Below, piece by piece: positions 44,400 to 55,399 of a stretch of DNA of 64,000 nucleotides. This DNA is from Ariolimax columbianus. Its lineage: Eukaryota > Mollusca > Gastropoda > Stylommatophora > Arionidae. Positions within the stretch are counted from its first letter, which is position 1. Each line of letters opens with the position of its first letter. Position numbers and translations under genes: made by a program. Location: the NCBI GenBank assembly GCA_036924085.1, contig JAVGWX010000013.1, positions 51,810,904-51,874,903 of the forward strand, given 5' to 3'. The notes below the pieces were generated by a model. It made no database searches and was not told where the DNA came from. It saw only the letters and a list, made by a program, of their open reading frames with translations.

Positions 44400-44797
44400 G
44401 TTTCAAGCAAACGGCCAAGATGAAAGCGAGGTCAGAAAAAGAATACGGAAAGTCACGACCTTAAGAGTGAATCTGTGACGCCATGCTTGAGTAGACAGAA
44501 AGAACATATACAAATTCACTATGTAGAGGGTACGTTGATTAGAGAAGGATTAGCTCCACCAAAAACCCAAACGGCACAAGACACACCGATATTGCAGAAA
44601 GCCTTGAGAAAAATCAGAAAAGCGATAGCAGTTTCAAAACACGACAATGACAATGAGGTTACCCGTCCAGACGGGAGATTCGATATCCTGGCACACAACC
44701 GAGTGGAGTGGCGGCGGGAACTGATCCAACAATTCACGGTATTGGTGCCCCAATGACCTTTCAGGTTACGGGACTGATGATGATGATGATGATATAT
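44400..44797 (+). pseudogene. LINE C-terminal end with (GAT)n tail
   Basis: Plus frame 44475-44756 finishes with FDILAHNRVEWRRELIQQFT and VLVPQ-stop, like other LINE ORF ends (...R..WR......GLVPQ), and is followed 20 bases later by a GAT repeat (44773-44792). The first part of the frame is not recognised. Confidence 0.6.
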
Positions 44798-45325
44798 ATA
44801 TATTTACATTTTTTGTTATGGTTTAATAAAAGAATAAGAAATGTTGTGCCATAAATCAATTGCATAACCGAACATTTTCTATGAAAACATTTCGCTGGAA
44901 CTCTAAACGTGAGTCAAGATTCTAATCACATTGTACGCATCTCTAACATCCAGCCTAGTGCACTTTCGTTTGTAACTGAACTCGGTCTTCAGACCGTGAG
45001 ATAGGGGCTCCTGCAGGGCGTTTTGTGGATATGTTACCTTTGAATGTTTAGAATCGATGGGGAGTCAAGCCGCTGGCATCCTGCTTATTAGATCACATGC
45101 ACTGAACGTCCTACCGATCTTCAAAGGGGTAGACAAACAATTTATGGTGACGTCTCAGATATATACTTACACTACTACAGTACAGACTGGCTGACTAAAC
45201 GTCTGGTGCGTTCAATCAGATTTTCCTTGCAGCCTGAGGCTTTCTTTCTTTCATTTCTAAATTAGAACTACACTGTTGCTGTACCTCAGATTTATGTATC
45301 AGCAAATTGAACATTAATGTTTAAA
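44798..45325. other. Unannotated spacer
   Basis: No recognisable feature; a short AT microsatellite starts at its end. Confidence 0.45.
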
Positions 45326-45364
45326 ATGTATATATATATGTATATATATATATATATATATATG
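45326..45364. repeat. (TA)n microsatellite
   Basis: Alternating TA with two g interruptions. Confidence 0.93.
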
Positions 45365-45603
45365 TCTTTATTTAACGTTGCAGATGACGTGTCAGAAAGA
45401 TACAAATACTATTATTAAATCAATCGATCAATCAATCAAGCCCGTCGCTCCTCTCGGTATACAGGCCAATGACAATATACCGCCAGCAAACACGGTAGTG
45501 GTTGTTCTTTCTGCCTCTTTCCAGGTGTCATTATTTAATCTTAATGCCTCCCCACATTATCTTCTCCGTGTATTTTTGGTCTACCTCTCTCTCTCTCTCC
45601 CTC

Positions 45604-45630
45604 TGTGTGTGTGTGTGTGTGTGTGTGTCT
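45604..45630. repeat. (TG)n microsatellite
   Basis: TG run flanked by CT repeats on both sides. Confidence 0.93.
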
Positions 45631-45761
45631 CTCTCGTTCCCGTTGGCATTCCATATTAGAGCATTTCTGTCTTTGTTGGACTGTGCCGTCGGTACCTTAT
45701 ATTATTTCCAGCCGGAATTTATTCGCTTATGGTGTAATTCCAGTGCCTGTTGTTGGCTTTT

Positions 45762-46775
45762 TCCCCATGTCTTCATTCCTCACCATATCCTACCACTTTT
45801 TCCCCATGTCTTCATTCCTCACCATATTCTACCACTTTTTCCCCATGTCTTCATTCCTCACCATATTCTACCACTTTTTCCCCATGTCTTCATTCCTCAC
45901 CATATCCTACCACTTTTTCCCCATGTCTTCATTCCTCACCATATTCTACCACTTTTTCCCCATGTCTTCATTCCTCACCATATTCTACCACTTTTTCCCC
46001 ATGTCTTCATTCCTCACCATATTCTACCACTTTTTCCCCATGTCTTCATTCCTCACCATATCCTACCACTTTTTCCCCATGTCTTCATTCCTCACCATAT
46101 TCTACCACTTTTTCCCCATGTCTTCATTCCTCACCATATCCTACCACTTTTTCCCCATGTCTTCATTCCTCACCATATCCTACCACTTTTTCCCCATGTC
46201 TTCATTCCTCACCATATTCTACCACTTTTTCCCCATGTCTTCATTCCTCACCATATCCTACCACTTTTTCCCCATGTCTTCATTCCTCACCATATTCTAC
46301 CACTTTTTCCCCATGTCTTCATTCCTCACCATATCCTACCACTTTTTCCCCATGTCTTCATTCCTCACCATATTCTACCACTTTTTCCCCATGTCTTCAT
46401 TCCTCACCATATCCTACCACTTTTTCCCCATGTCTTCATTCCTCACCATATTCTACCACTTTTTCCCCATGTCTTCATTCCTCACCATATTCTACCACTT
46501 TTTCCCCATGTCTTCATTCCTCACCATATTCTACCACTTTTTCCCCATGTCTTCATTCCTCACCATATTCTACCACTTTTTCCCCATGTCTTCATTCCTC
46601 ACCATATTCTACCACTTTTTCCCCATGTCTTCATTCCTCACCATATTCTACCACTTTTTCCCCATGTCTTCATTCCTCACCATATTCTACCACTTTTTCC
46701 CCATGTCTTCATTCCTCACCATATTCTACCACTTTTTCCCCATGTCTTCATTCCTCACCATATTCTGCCACTGTT
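45762..46775. repeat. 39-bp minisatellite, 26 copies
   Basis: About 26 copies of cactttttccccatgtcttc then attcctcaccatattctac, with only one polymorphic site (atattc versus atatcc). Unit length is 13 codons, so three plus frames stay open for hundreds of codons; those predicted proteins are artefacts. On the minus strand the unit reads NMVRNEDMGKKW and joins in frame to the LINE frame at 46780-46870. Confidence 0.98.
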
Positions 46776-47190
46776 TTCCTACTATCCTTCACAGGCATCT
46801 TTCAACGAAGGACCGACGTCTGTATTGAATGACTTTGGTCGTTCTCCATGTCTCCGCTCCATACAGCAGCACCGACTAGGCACTCGCGTAGAAGGTTCTA
46901 ATTTTGGTGGGCATTTTTATTTCTCTTCATCTCCATCTTCATCTCAAGTATGCCCCCCTTACCTATTCAGTTTTAGTCCTTAGATTTGCATCTGTACCTT
47001 CTTGTGCTGCTCACAAACGTAAAGGTATCCACTTCTTCCAACGGCTCTCCCTCCAGCATGATTGGTTCATTATTGATAGTGTTAAGAGTTTGGTTTTCTT
47101 CATGTTGATATTCAGTCCCAATTTGGCGAATTGTCCTTTCACTCTATCAAGTTTTTCTTGCACCTGGCTATGACTGTATGACCAAAACAT
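46776..47190 (-). pseudogene. RTE-like LINE thumb fragment entering the minisatellite
   Basis: Minus-strand reading from 47150: TEYQHEENQTL, NNEPIMLEGEPLEEVDTFTF, then SVLLYGAETWRTTKVIQYRR at about 46875-46815 and RSFVERCL near 46810. One more codon block, RIVGKQWQNMVRNEDMGKKW, runs directly into the 39-bp array. Stop codons near 46980 and 46795 show it is dead. Confidence 0.85.
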
Positions 47191-47534
47191 AATCCCAGAT
47201 CAAGTAATTTATAGATACTATTACAATTATTTATTTTGCCAACAAGTTCTTAACCAAAAGTTTCTGGTTCATGTGGTAGTTTTCGTCAATAATGTAACCT
47301 AACACAGGTGGTTATCATTATGAGCAAAGAACAGAACCACTACAAGCAGTCAGTGAAAGGCGAATAACGACGTTTGTGAATGAGGCTGGGAATCTCCCCA
47401 TGTAAAAGAAATTGACACATTCTCTATCACTGCGCGGTCTACCGGGGTCTTTGTGCATGACAAGGACAAGAATAGCACCACTGCCTCACAGAGAGCATGT
47501 CGTAATAGGCGACTAACTGTGTGACATGGCGTAA

Positions 47535-47815
47535 CATTACCATGGTTAGGTGGTTTGTTTAGAGCAGCATAGATGGCGCCTAACAGGCTGCGGGTCAACT
47601 TTGCTCTAGTGTTAAGTCTATTGAGATAAGCACGCACATTGGTTAACAACCCTCAGTAAGCAAATGTCCCAACACAGCGGAGTAATAAGCTGCTCGAGCC
47701 TAGCCCGCTAAGCAGGAAATCCTTCTGCTGGCTATGTCCAGCTCATACCAGAACTGAGACCTGGACAGGGACATCCGCCCCTCTAGAAGTACAGGTCGAC
47801 TAACAACCAAAAACA
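47535..47815 (+). repeat. Dispersed repeat B, copy 3
   Basis: Aligns along its whole length with 37627-37902, starting accatggttaggtggtttg and ending gtcgactaacaaccaaaaac. Substitutions are scattered, so the copies are not recent twins. Confidence 0.88.
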
Positions 47816-48250
47816 GTAGTTTGGCGACGATCATAAGCCAGTTACTGTCGTGGTCCGATGCTTCGTAAGGAACTACCTAGAGTTACGAAGGTGAAGAAGA
47901 AGAACACAACATAAACCGTCAGTTCACTAACTACAGTGGCGTATTTACCATCTAGGTGGATACAACAATAGGGCTCAGAGCACTCATGTGCAACAGAAAT
48001 CTGCTTTTGGTATGGACACTGTCATTCATGTACGAATATCTGTATAACTACTTTTGTTATGTGCGACCGAGGCACCACCCATCTTATTTGTATCTGATAT
48101 CACTATAATGTATACTTTTGTATTAGGAATGCATATCGTCGGTAGTAAGCAGATGTTTCTTCATAAGTTTGGTGTCGCCCTTCTTGTGGATAAGTCTTTG
48201 TCGGTTTTTGCTTTTCTTTCCTGTTTCAAAAAAATAAAGCAATGATTGCT
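47816..48250. other. Unannotated spacer
   Basis: No feature I can support. Confidence 0.45.
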
Positions 48251-48253
48251 GGA

Positions 48254-48443
48254 TTACTGGATGACCCGTTCTTCAGCGGCGATTACCCCGTCGTGGATCC
48301 CAATCTCTCTTTCAACGGTCTCTATATTGGGCCACGGTGGACCAGGGGAGAATAAGTCGTCCATATATGGCGCCGTAAATGTTGTTTCTGGATGCGAGGG
48401 AGTTGGACTAACCTGTTGGGGGTTGTCCCCGTGGTCGTTTCTT
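48254..48443 (-). other. Open frame downstream of the LINE RT, unassigned
   Basis: Minus-strand frame continuing from the minisatellite: TAHTRNDHGDNPQQVSPTPS then ETTFTAPYMDDLFSPGPPWP and a stop at 48254. Balanced composition without repeats. It might be LINE sequence after the catalytic box, or an unrelated exon joined by rearrangement. I cannot decide. Confidence 0.3.
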
Positions 48444-48845
48444 GTGTGTGCCGTAACATTCACTAGATCATATGTCTGTGGCTGCCTCCGTAACATTCAA
48501 TAGATCTTCTGTCTGTAGCTGCCTCCGTAACATTCACTAGATCATATGTCTGTGGCTGCCTCCGTAACATTCACTAGATCATCTGTCTGTGGCTGCCTCC
48601 GTAACATTCACTAGATCATCTGTCTGTAGCTGCCTCCGTAACATTCACTAGATCATCTGTCTGTGGCTGCCTCCGTAACATTCACTAGATCATCTGTCTG
48701 TAGCTGCCTCCGTAACATTCACTAGATCATCTGTCTGTGGCTGCCTCCGTAACATTCACTAGATCATCTGTCTGTAGCTGCCTCCGTAACATTCACTAGA
48801 TCATCTGTCTGTAGCTGCCTCCGTAACATTCACTAGATCATCTGC
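48444..48845. repeat. 37-bp minisatellite at the RT catalytic box
   Basis: Eleven copies of ctgtctgtggctgcctccgt then aacattcactagatcat, with tgtagc/tgtggc alternation. On the minus strand the array begins immediately after LRFAD and each unit starts with the codons for DDL, so the unit includes the second half of the FADD box. Confidence 0.97.
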
Positions 48846-48967
48846 AAAGCGAAGGTGATTTAGCAGCCTGCCATTCATGTTGATGCCAAAGTTATCCCAT
48901 TGGCTCCGGCCGATGACGGATTCCAGGCATGCGGAAAAAAGGCTCGGTGAGATGGGGTCACCTTTAC

Positions 48968-49216
48968 GTACTCCTCTCTGTATGGGTACTACTACCGGCC
49001 TTGACGTACTCCTCTCTGTATGGGTACTACTACCGGCCTTGACGTACTCCTCTCTGTATGGTTACTACTACCGGCCTTGACGTACTCCTCTTTGTATGGG
49101 TACTACTACCGGCCTTGACGTACTCCTCTTTGTATGGGTACTACTACCGGCCTTGACGTACTCCTCTTTGTATGGGTACTACTACCGGCCTTGACGTACT
49201 CCTCTCTGTATGGGTA
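48968..49216. repeat. 38-bp minisatellite at the RT GVRQGD motif
   Basis: Seven copies of cgtactcctctctgtatggg then tactactaccggccttga. On the minus strand the array lies between VPIQRGVRQG and DPISPSLFSAC; each unit reads VVVPIQRGVRQG. Confidence 0.95.
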
Positions 49217-49407
49217 CCGGTCTTTGTAAGGGTTGGAAGGTAGTCGTGCAATCGGTTTCTTGTGTATCCCGAGTCGACCCATTGATCTTTTAGAGATTTA
49301 CAGACGAACTTTGGTTCTACCGAGTCAAACGCTTTCTTGTAGTCGATGAAGGTATAGATTAGTGGGGTCTGGTACTCTCGAGGTTTTTCGATCAGTCGGC
49401 AACACGT

Positions 49408-49602
49408 TTGAATGTGATCCACGGTGCTGTATGCACGACGAAATGTGATCCACGGGGCTGTATGCACGACGAAATGTAATCCACGGTGCTGTATGCACGA
49501 CGAAATGTGATCCATAGTGCTGTATGCACGACGAAATGTGATCCACGGTGCTGTATGCACGATGAAATGTGATCCACGGTGCTGTATGCACGACGAGATC
49601 CA
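49408..49602. repeat. 31-bp minisatellite at the RT QAGFR motif
   Basis: Six copies of tgatccacggtgctgtatgc then acgacgaaatg. On the minus strand the array follows PIEQAGSRRAYSTVDHI and precedes the FIDYKKAFD block, at the place of the conserved QAGFR...D.I stretch. Confidence 0.95.
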
Positions 49603-49892
49603 GCCTGTTCGATCGGTTTCGCTGCGTCTAGGGTTGGACGGATTCTAACGAGGAAACACTTCGTCAATATTTTGTAAGTGACTGGGAGGAGCGTCATTGC
49701 CTTGTAGTTGCCGAGGGCTTCCTTGTCTCCTTTTTTGGGTAGGAGGATCGTCTTTGAGCTGCGCCACGCTGTCGGCATTCTACCTGTGTATAGGTAGGTT
49801 GAGAAGCGCTGAATGAGGGCCTGGTAGAGTGGTAGTCCGCAGGCTCGGAGATCATCTACCCTTAGGCCATCCTCGCCGGGTGATTTTCATGG

Positions 49893-50012
49893 GTGGAAAG
49901 GGGGGGGGGGGGCGTGGTATCGAGGGTGTGCCGGATTTTGGAGGGCAGGAAGTCTGGGGGAGGGATGGGTGGAGAGGAAAGCCGGATGGTTTGGGAGGGG
50001 GGGGGGGGGGTA
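49893..50012. repeat. Double G-run block inside the LINE
   Basis: Two poly-G runs (49899-49912 and 49997-50010) flank a G-rich 85-base segment. Four or more G-tracts on the plus strand could form a G-quadruplex. Confidence 0.85.
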
Positions 50013-50604
50013 TGATCATTTAAATAATTATGTGTAGTATTCTTCCACGATCGATTCCATGCCCAGTCTTGACTCGGTACGGGACCCACTTGCTGTTTTT
50101 AAACAGGAAATGACATGCCTGTGTTCGGCAGTTCTTTGAGAAGCATGTTTTTTGATTCGCCGAGTCTCCGCCACTGCGAGGAGGACGCATGTTTTAATCT
50201 TCACCAAGTCTCCGCCGCTGCGAGGAGACGTTTGCGAGCGAATCCTTCTCTTTAGCTTTTGGCAACATAGTTTGTTAAGGCATTGAAGTTTGTGTTATTG
50301 GTCGAGGACCGATTCATATAGCGCCTCTCCTCTAGCAATGCTCGTGTAGTTGGTGATATGCGATTTACGTTGTGGTTGGGTGCTGGAAGTGTAGCGGCTT
50401 TTGAGATGGATCTGATTTCTGAGATCAGCCTGGTGTAGTCGGTGTCGATGTCTGTGATGATGGGTTCTGTAAGGTTACTACTAGCAGCTAGGGAGGAAGC
50501 CATTGCAGGGTTGAGGATTGATTCTGGTCCTCTCCGTGATTTCTGTCTCTGCAAGTTGTCAAGAGGCCACCACGGAGACGTCTGTCGCTAGAACATGATC
50601 GAGG

Positions 50605-51200
50605 TCATACTTGTGCTGCCTGCTGGGTCCTGTGTGGGTCCATGCTTGTGCTGCCTGCTGGGTCCTGTGTGGGTCCATGCTTGTGCTGCCTGCTGGGTCC
50701 TGTGTGGGTCCATGCTTGTGCTGCCTGCTGGGTCCTGTGTGGGTCCATGCTTGTGCTGCCTGCTGGGTCCTGTGTGGGTCCATGCTTGTGCTGCCTGCTG
50801 GGTCCTGTGTGGGTCCATGCTTGTGCTGCCTGCTGGGTCCTGTGTGGGTCCATGCTTGTGCTGCCTGCTGGGTCCTGTGTGGGTCCATGCTTGTGCTGCC
50901 TGCTGGGTCCTGTGTGGGTCCATGCTTGTGCTGCCTGCTGGGTCCTGTGTGGGTCCATGCTTGTGCTGCCTGCTGGGTCCTGTGTGGGTCCATGCTTGTG
51001 CTGCCTGCTGGGTCCTGTGTGGGTCCATGCTTGTGCTGCCCGCTGGGTCCTGTGTGGGTCCATGCTTGTGCTGCCTGCTGGGTCCTGTGTGGGTCCATGC
51101 TTGTGCTGCCCGCTGGGTCCTGTGTGGGTCCATGCTTGTGCTGCCCGCTGGGTCCTGTGTGGGTCCATGCTTGTGCTGCCCGCTGGGTCCTGTGAGTGTA
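50605..51200. repeat. 35-bp minisatellite in the LINE endonuclease domain
   Basis: Seventeen copies of ctgctgggtcctgtgtgggt then ccatgcttgtgctgc. Only one site varies (gcctgctg versus gcccgctg), and the cc form is confined to the right (51035-51180). Both strands stay open in several frames because 35 bp cycles all frames over 105 bp; those long proteins are artefacts. The minus-strand endonuclease frame enters at HKRYTHRTQ and leaves at DLDHVL. Confidence 0.98.
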
Positions 51201-51900
51201 TCTCTTGTGACGAGGTTTCTGGTAAAAGCTATTGCAGTGAAATAGTCGATTTTTTTTGCAAAACGTTGCTAGTCTATCGCCAGCCTCGTTCCTTATTTCA
51301 CTAGAATGGGGGCCTACATAAGTTTCGCCAAGTTGACAAGGGCCCATCGGTGCATTAAAGTCTCCAATGATTATTTTGTGGTAGTTGCGGCTTTGTTGAA
51401 GGGCGTCATGAAGGCTGTCGTAAAAGTCTGCTAGGTCCTGCTCTGCTTTATCTGCTGTCAGTACGTATACTTGTATGGCATTGTTGCCACTTGAGATGGC
51501 GATGTCTAAAGATGCCAGACGATGGCTTATCAATGACACTTTTTGGACGAAGTGGACAATGTGGAGAACGACAAGGAATCCGACTCCTCCTCCTGATGTT
51601 TTCTTTGCGGGCCCCTAGGTAAACGCTCGTGCCATTTTCCGATACGGCTGAGAGTTTCTTTTCTCTTAATGTCTCAGATAGACCGATGATGTCGTAATCG
51701 ATTCTACTGTTCTCGTCAACCAGATGGTTAGTTGTGACGTGGAGCATATCAAACGGCAGATCAACGTACAAATGATCAACTTGCTGTTTTGTGTGTCAGT
51801 TTTGGACAGAGAACGCCCTTGATCTTGCTTTTCAAAGCGATCCAACATATTAAATGGGTCGAGTCTTCTCACATCTATGCACATTTCAGATGTCACCCCT

Positions 51901-52815
51901 CAGTGTGTGTGTACTAACAGTAAAGGATAAACAATTTTTTATTTATTAAAATTTAGATTATATTTAATACATTGGGCACATACAATTTTAAACTGCACAT
52001 ATTTTAGCATGGTTGCCATTTAAATCGAATATGTGCTGACTGATTTTGTTGATAATCAACACGTTATTGCGTTTTGTTATAAACTTAACTTAATGATGCT
52101 ATATTAATTTTGAAACAACTGCCATATTGGTATATTAGTTGCCAAAATAGAACTGAATTTCCAATTTCTAAATGTCTTAGAGCAGGGACATCAAATTACA
52201 AATTTGTTGTTGAATTATTGACTGATATAAATGAAGCTTTAGTACTTGGTATTGAATATATTGAAAATGTCCAATATTCATTTTACTTTCTCAGAAAATA
52301 TTTTGGGAAATATGACTCTGTGAACTCACGAACAGCTGTCATATGTATACTTTATAAACGTGTTAAGGTTGGCCTTAAGCATGAACTGTGTATGTTCACC
52401 CATTGTCCTGTTGTCAAGGAAATATAAAACCTCGTGTGACAACAGTTGCATGTTGAACAGTATATGCGAAAATCGTGTATGAATCCCAAAGGCTCGCGAT
52501 CGTTTGAGTAGGATCATTGTTAACTTTACTTTGAGAACTACTTGGAATCCTTCTATTAAAACAGGCTGTTCCATAGGTAACCGAAGGCTTCGGATATCCG
52601 TAGTGGGTGTAAATCTCCTGCGGCTTACTAGGGAAGCTATAAATAATAGGGATAGATTTTTAACTAGCATTTTAACATTGTTTATATGCAGCGACTGTTA
52701 AGCTTACATTTTCGCTTTCTAACTGCCAAGATATTTTTAAAGAGCTCCACGCTGAGTACGGGAGTCCGACCCCACGACCAAGAGAACGGCGAAATTGTTA
52801 CCAGAAGATCCAAGT
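51901..52815. other. Unannotated spacer with two open frames
   Basis: A plus frame at 52110-52427 (105 codons, starts MKQLPYWYISCQNRTEF) and an overlapping minus frame at 52670-52326. The plus frame has a plausible protein composition but no motif I recognise. Neither has convincing splice sites. Confidence 0.35.
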
Positions 52816-52819
52816 AAGA

Positions 52820-52912
52820 AAATAAAACGCGGTCTTCACCGTGATTCGAACCCGCGACCACTGGCACCCAAGGCGGGCAACTTACTGCCGAGACCCCTAA
52901 GCTTCTTCATAA
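52820..52912 (-). repeat. tRNA-Pro-like SINE head
   Basis: Minus-strand tRNA-like module: GGGTCTCGGCAGTAAGTTG, then CCTTGGGTGCCAGTGGTCG around a TGG anticodon position, then GCGGGTTCGAATCACGG (B box). The anticodon-arm region resembles tRNA-Pro. The acceptor arm is not closed, so a SINE head or tRNA pseudogene is likelier than a functional tRNA. Confidence 0.6.
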
Positions 52913-53257
52913 ACTTAATCAACTTTATAACAGCAAATTGCACCAAGATTGTACAGTCTCTCAAGACATGAACATTCAGAGAAATATGGACTCAACACTC
53001 CATCATTAGGTCAGGCGCAACTCAAATTATAAAAGTGTATTACGCAAATTGATCACAGCCAGAAGAGTTTCAAATATATGTTGGTGTCATCTAACAATGT
53101 GCAACAGGTAAAGTTGACCAGGTGTGTGAAATCATACACGCACATCGAGATATTAGTGCAATTGTAGACATAGAACAAAATGTGCCTAATTTGAAGAATA
53201 GGAAAAAACAAATGATAAAAAATGTAAAATATGATTGAGTTTAATAAAAATTTAAAA

Positions 53258-53335
53258 ATGGGTATGGTCAGATACCACACCGAGACGAGAATACAAACAA
53301 AACCTACGTTTGGACCAATAGGCATAATTTGAAGA
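53258..53335. repeat. Dispersed repeat C, copy 2
   Basis: Partner of 41240-41325: cctacgttt-gaccaataggc preceded by gagacgagaatacaaac. Confidence 0.55.
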
Positions 53336-54085
53336 AATGCCATGTGTCTTTGAACACTGCCATCATAAAATAAATAAGTAGATTGGGATACGAAATCACC
53401 ATTTTAAAGATTTGGCTGAGTCAAAGGGCCCGATCCCATAGACCGATGGATCAATAACCAAGGATTTAGTAATGTTTAGACAACATTTGTTTATCGTTTG
53501 GCAAATTTCACAACAAAAATCTGGCAATCTTTGCAAACGTCAAACTGGTTAGGCGTGAAATCCATATTAAAAGTAAGTGCGTTGTTAAATAAAACTCCGA
53601 TTTATACTTGATATTAAGATATGTTATTGCTATTATATATTTTTGGCGTCGTGACAATTTGTAAGTCAATAACATAATTGCGGAAATATGTCGCCGTAAA
53701 AAATGAATGAGCAGAGGTGTTCATAAAATACCCAAACAATATTAGAGATACGGTTGTGGTACCAACCAGCACATTCTATCATTTGATAAAGAAATCCAAA
53801 CAATCAAGGTAGCAACTTAGAAACACACTCACGGATCACAATATGTAGTATTTCTGACATTCAAAATCAGCTCTCCAAAACTGGTCTAGAAAACTACCAG
53901 GTCTACAGGCTTTACTCTCTGAGATTAGCAATCAATGCAAGATCGTCATGCAGTGCATGAATAGTTGCGGAATACCAGAACACGAAATTGCAGATAGAAT
54001 GACAACGGAGGAGGAAGCAGGCGAAAAACCAGATGCACCTTTTACATAACAGAAGAGAAGGATGACAGCCACCAACTTTAACACA
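53336..54085. other. Unannotated spacer
   Basis: AT-rich, no recognisable feature. Confidence 0.45.
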
Positions 54086-54089
54086 AGAC

Positions 54090-54415
54090 GATTACTTTAT
54101 TATAAGCAGACGAGATCAAACAGCTGTGTTTCGTCTCAGAACAGGACACAACCAACTATGCAGCTCCATGTACACGAACTTGAAGATTGGCAACTTCGCC
54201 ACTTGTACCAGTAGAACAGGACACAACCAACAATGCAGCTATATGTACACAAACTTGAAGATTGGCAACTTCGCCATGTGTACCAGCAAAACAGGCACAA
54301 TCTAACTGAAGAGCACGTACTACAGAACTGCCCGAATAGAATATACAGACAAACCCACCGGCCCAGAGAAACAACACTGGGAGATAAACTGTTTGGACTT
54401 TACAACAACAAAGGA
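54090..54415 (+). pseudogene. LINE C-terminal Cys/His region with internal duplication
   Basis: Plus-strand reading: VFRLRTGHNQLCSSMYTNLK then a second copy TGHNQQCSYMYTNLK, then LTEEHVLQNCPNRIYRQ and LGDKLFGLYN. This is the region after RNase H in I/Jockey-type LINEs (compare 20190-19900 minus). A 66-bp segment (about 54140-54205 and 54213-54280) is duplicated. Confidence 0.75.
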
Positions 54416-54417
54416 AT

Positions 54418-54745
54418 ATGGAGGACAAGCTGGAATTCTTCCAGAGCCTTTCTAACGCTACCAACGGCGTTGACAACACGGCTGATTTGATTGTAGTGGG
54501 TGACTTTAATGGAAGAATGGGAAAGAAAAGATCATCTCATGAATGCTGCCTAGGGTTCCACGGTGACACCTCTTTAGAACGGAACAGCAATGGAGAGGAG
54601 CTTATTAACTTATGTATTGAGCAGGGGCTAATAATAACAAATACCATCTCCCAGCATCGGTTCAGTCATGTCAAAACGTACTACAGGTGGATCAATACAG
54701 ACATAGCGTCCTAAATCGATTTCATTCTCATCAGACACAGGCAGA
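54418..54745 (+). pseudogene. RTE-like LINE endonuclease fragment
   Basis: Plus frame 54418-54714: KLEFFQSLSN, IVVGDFNGRMGKKRSSHE (the GDFN catalytic motif at about residues 26-29), SNGEELINLCIEQGLIITNT, then YYRWINTDIAS, stop, and IDFILIRHRQRRN. That is the second half of an apurinic-type endonuclease domain. The stop before IDFIL and the satellite after it show it is dead. Confidence 0.85.
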
Positions 54746-55262
54746 GAAGAAACATAGACACAGACATAGAAGAAACACAGACACAGGCAGAGAAGAAACA
54801 TAGACACTGGCAGAGAAGAAACATAGACACAGACAGAAAAGAAACATAGACACGGACAGAGAAGAAACACAGACACTGGCAGAGAAGAAACATAGACACG
54901 AACAGAGAAGAAACAGAGACACAGACACAACAGAAACATAGACACGGACAGAGAAGAAACATAGACACAGGTAGACAAGACACATAGACACGAACAGAGA
55001 AAAATACAGACACAGGCATAAAACAAACACAGACACTGGCAGAGAAGAAACATAGACACAGGAAGAGAAGAAACATATAAACAGAGAAGAAACATAGACA
55101 CAGACACAAAAAGCAAAATAGACACGGACAGAGAAGAAACATAGACACTGGCAGAGAAGAAACATAGACACTGGCAGAGAAGAAACATAGACACAGACAC
55201 AAAAAGCAAAATAGACACGGACAGAGAAGAAACATAGACACTGGCAGAGAAGAAACATAACA
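54728..55262. repeat. 23-bp minisatellite after the endonuclease motif
   Basis: About 23 copies of gagaagaaacatagacacgg aca, with variants ctggcag, agacag and an extra acagacaca. It starts at the RHRQRRN codons of the LINE frame. Confidence 0.95.
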
Positions 55263-55399
55263 GATTCTAGGGTTATTCCTAACATCTTTGTGGATACTGA
55301 CTACCTGCCAGTAGTGCTGACACTAGTACTTATACACAGGACGAGTCTGAAAAGGGTTAAACCAGTGTACTACCAATGCCAAACATGACCTCTATCCAG

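Larger units (their letters stand above)
48440..51900 (-). pseudogene. RTE-like LINE carrying four minisatellites
   Basis: Reading the minus strand from 51900: endonuclease start IDYDIIGLSETLREKKLSAV (about 51700-51645), SLISHRLASLDIAIS and IIIGDFNAPMGP (about 51540-51340, GDFN is the catalytic Asp/Asn pair), LDHVLATDV near 50600 (the usual Asp-His end), RT start GEDGLRVDDLRACGLPLYQ (49880-49820), RSSKTILLPKKGDKEALGNY (49755-49695), FIDYKKAFDSVEPK (49350-49310), VPIQRGVRQG (near 49150), LFSACLESVIGRSQWD and LRFADD (48940-48840). Nearly the full endonuclease-RT order is present, interrupted by arrays at four places and by G-runs at 49895-50012. Frameshifted and inactive. Confidence 0.9.

Noticed and set aside
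45502..46983. Long plus-strand ORFs (407-493 aa) of FPHVFIPHHILPL type
   Set aside because: Product of a 39-bp tandem repeat whose length is a multiple of three; three frames are open at once and the true ancestral frame is the minus-strand LINE.
50595..51304. Cys/Leu/Gly-rich plus-strand ORFs (194-220 aa) resembling keratin-associated proteins
   Set aside because: They are antisense to the 35-bp minisatellite in a LINE endonuclease, with no start context or splice signals.
52820..52912. Functional tRNA-Pro gene
   Set aside because: Anticodon and T arms look right, but the 5' and 3' acceptor strands are not complementary.
54628..55285. Cys/Ser/Phe-rich minus-strand ORFs (176-196 aa)
   Set aside because: Antisense of the 23-bp array; low complexity in all frames.
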